From positions 9,701-26,965 of the forward strand of contig JABMDG010000077.1 in assembly GCA_015904045.1 (NCBI GenBank): a stretch of 17,265 nt of DNA. The letters are read 5' to 3'. Shown here piece by piece: positions 16,242 through 17,265 of this stretch. The notes beneath the pieces were generated by a model that saw only the letters and a list, made by a program, of their open reading frames with translations, was not told the origin of the DNA and did not search any database. Source of the DNA: Nitrospira sp. Lineage in GTDB: Bacteria > Nitrospirota > Nitrospiria > Nitrospirales > Nitrospiraceae. The translations under genes and the position numbers were made by a program. Within the stretch, counting starts at the first letter, position 1; every line of letters starts with the position of its first letter.

Positions 16242-17264
16242 TTAGCCGGCGGCTGGCCGGTTCTTGGCGATCCTCGCGGCCAGTTTGACCGCTTCGATCA
16301 AGCTACCGGGATCGGCGATGCCCTTCCCGACGATGTCGAAAGCGGTTCCGTGATCGACCGAGGTTCGGATGATCGGTAATCCCACGGTTACATTCACACA
16401 GGTGCCGAAGGCCACGAGCTTCAGCGGAATCAGGCCTTGATCGTGGTACATGGCCACAACTCCGTCGTACTGTCCTTTGGCGGCTTTTCCGAACAACGTG
16501 TCAGCGGGCAGCGGATCGCTGGCGAGAATGCCTTGCGCCCGGGCGCTGCGCGCCGCAGGAAGAATCACACTGGTTTCTTCGTCGCCGAACAAGCCGTGTT
16601 CACCTGCATGAGGATTCAATGCCGCGATGCCGATCTTCGGCTTTTTGATGCCGAAGAGTGTGGTGAGTGCCACTTGCGCCAGTCGAATGCCTTTCTCGAC
16701 TCGAGCCTGGGTAAGATGGGCGGGAAGATTCTTGATCGACACATGCGTGGTGACAAACATGATGCGTAGCGGCCCGCCTATGATCATCATGCCGGATTCT
16801 TTTGCGTGGGTCAGATCGGCTAACAGCTCCGTATGCCCCGGATGACGGCATCCGGCCATGTTGATGGCTTCCTTGTTGATCGGTGCGGTGACGATTCCGT
16901 CGATACAACCGAGCTGTGCCAGTTCAACCCCTTTTTTGATAAAAGCGACCGACGCAGCACCGGTTGCCGCCGTTGCCACTCCTTGTGTGAACCGTTTCAG
17001 CGGTTGCTCAAGCGGATCGAGCACTGCGACCGTTCCTTCGCGCCAGGGCAGCCGTTCATGACCATCTATGCGCAGGGCCTTGAGCCTTAGTTTCAATGCC
17101 TTGATTGCCCGCTCCATCACGGGAAATGACCCAATGACGATCGGATGGCAGACATTCCGCAGCCCCCGGCTGGCGACTGTCTTGGCGATCACTTCCGGTC
17201 CGATCCCGGCTGGATCTCCCATCGTGATCCCGAGGAGCGGGAGCCGTGCTGAGGGCGTCTTGGC
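16242..17264 (-). CDS. pdxA: 4-hydroxythreonine-4-phosphate dehydrogenase (5' end at window edge)
   Basis: PdxA oxidises 4-phosphohydroxy-L-threonine with NAD+ in the DXP-dependent pathway to pyridoxal phosphate. The frame shows GITMGDPAGIGPEVIAK, the metal-ligand histidine regions GHTELLADLTH, LNPHAGEHGLFGDEE and AMYHDQGLIPLK, and GLPIIRTSVDHGTAFDIVGKG near the end. An ATG at 17222 is available, but the frame stays open to the edge through AKTPSARLPLLGITMGDPAG. Homologues have several residues before GDPAG, so the true start is probably beyond the window. It is the first visible gene of the pdxA-unknown-rsmA operon. Confidence 0.95.
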   Translation of the reverse strand, partial: AKTPSARLPLLGITMGDPAGIGPEVIAKTVASRGLRNVCHPIVIGSFPVMERAIKALKLRLKALRIDGHERLPWREGTVAVLDPLEQPLKRFTQGVATAATGAASVAFIKKGVELAQLGCIDGIVTAPINKEAINMAGCRHPGHTELLADLTHAKESGMMIIGGPLRIMFVTTHVSIKNLPAHLTQARVEKGIRLAQVALTTLFGIKKPKIGIAALNPHAGEHGLFGDEETSVILPAARSARAQGILASDPLPADTLFGKAAKGQYDGVVAMYHDQGLIPLKLVAFGTCVNVTVGLPIIRTSVDHGTAFDIVGKGIADPGSLIEAVKLAARIAKNRPAAG

Positions 17265-17265
17265 T

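Overview
This is a bacterial chromosomal segment of fairly high GC content. It carries mostly housekeeping genes: the F1 part of an F-type ATP synthase, anhydromuramate kinase, a zinc/manganese-binding lipoprotein-type receptor, RsmA/KsgA and PdxA. Envelope proteins with signal peptides, an AsmA-like protein and a YbgF fragment point to a Gram-negative. The protein style, and the short degenerate TCAGC/GCTGA repeats between genes, remind me most of Nitrospira (Nitrospirota). That assignment is inference, since the window has no diagnostic marker.

Layout. The first 2.6 kb (+ strand) hold the 3' part of a MidA-like methyltransferase and an AsmA-family gene under a near-consensus promoter. The AsmA gene breaks off at about 2439 and runs directly into the 3' end of a CGNR zinc-finger gene. 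A HEAT-repeat exported protein follows on the minus strand (2628-3725). Divergent from it is the F1 operon atpH-atpA-atpG-atpD-atpC (3918-9062). No F0 genes (a, b, c subunits) are next to it. Three of its four internal spacers are unusually long and are almost filled by inverted repeats. The last codons of atpC are lost at a junction at about 9030, beyond which lies, on the opposite strand, only the first ~57 codons of a metal ABC transporter ATPase, cut just after its Walker A motif. Its intact partner, the ZnuA/TroA-type binding protein, lies upstream of it (9233-10213).

From 10355 the + strand carries anmK (recycling of anhydromuramic acid) and a DUF2726 gene. The minus strand from about 13950 down to 12068 carries a small lipoprotein (possibly frameshifted at its end), an unrecognised 124-residue helical protein, a response-regulator fragment cut after its phospho-acceptor strand, and the C-terminal TPR part of a YbgF/CpoB-like protein joined straight onto it. 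A secreted lytic transglycosylase (+, 14325-15041) is followed, convergently, by a tightly coupled minus-strand operon: pdxA (5' end outside the window), a 107-residue unknown, and rsmA.

The most striking feature is three separate places (about 2439, 9030 and 12464) where two unrelated genes are both cut and joined with no mobile element between them. Each is compatible with a simple deletion, or with an assembly error. No rRNA, tRNA, CRISPR array or insertion sequence was seen.
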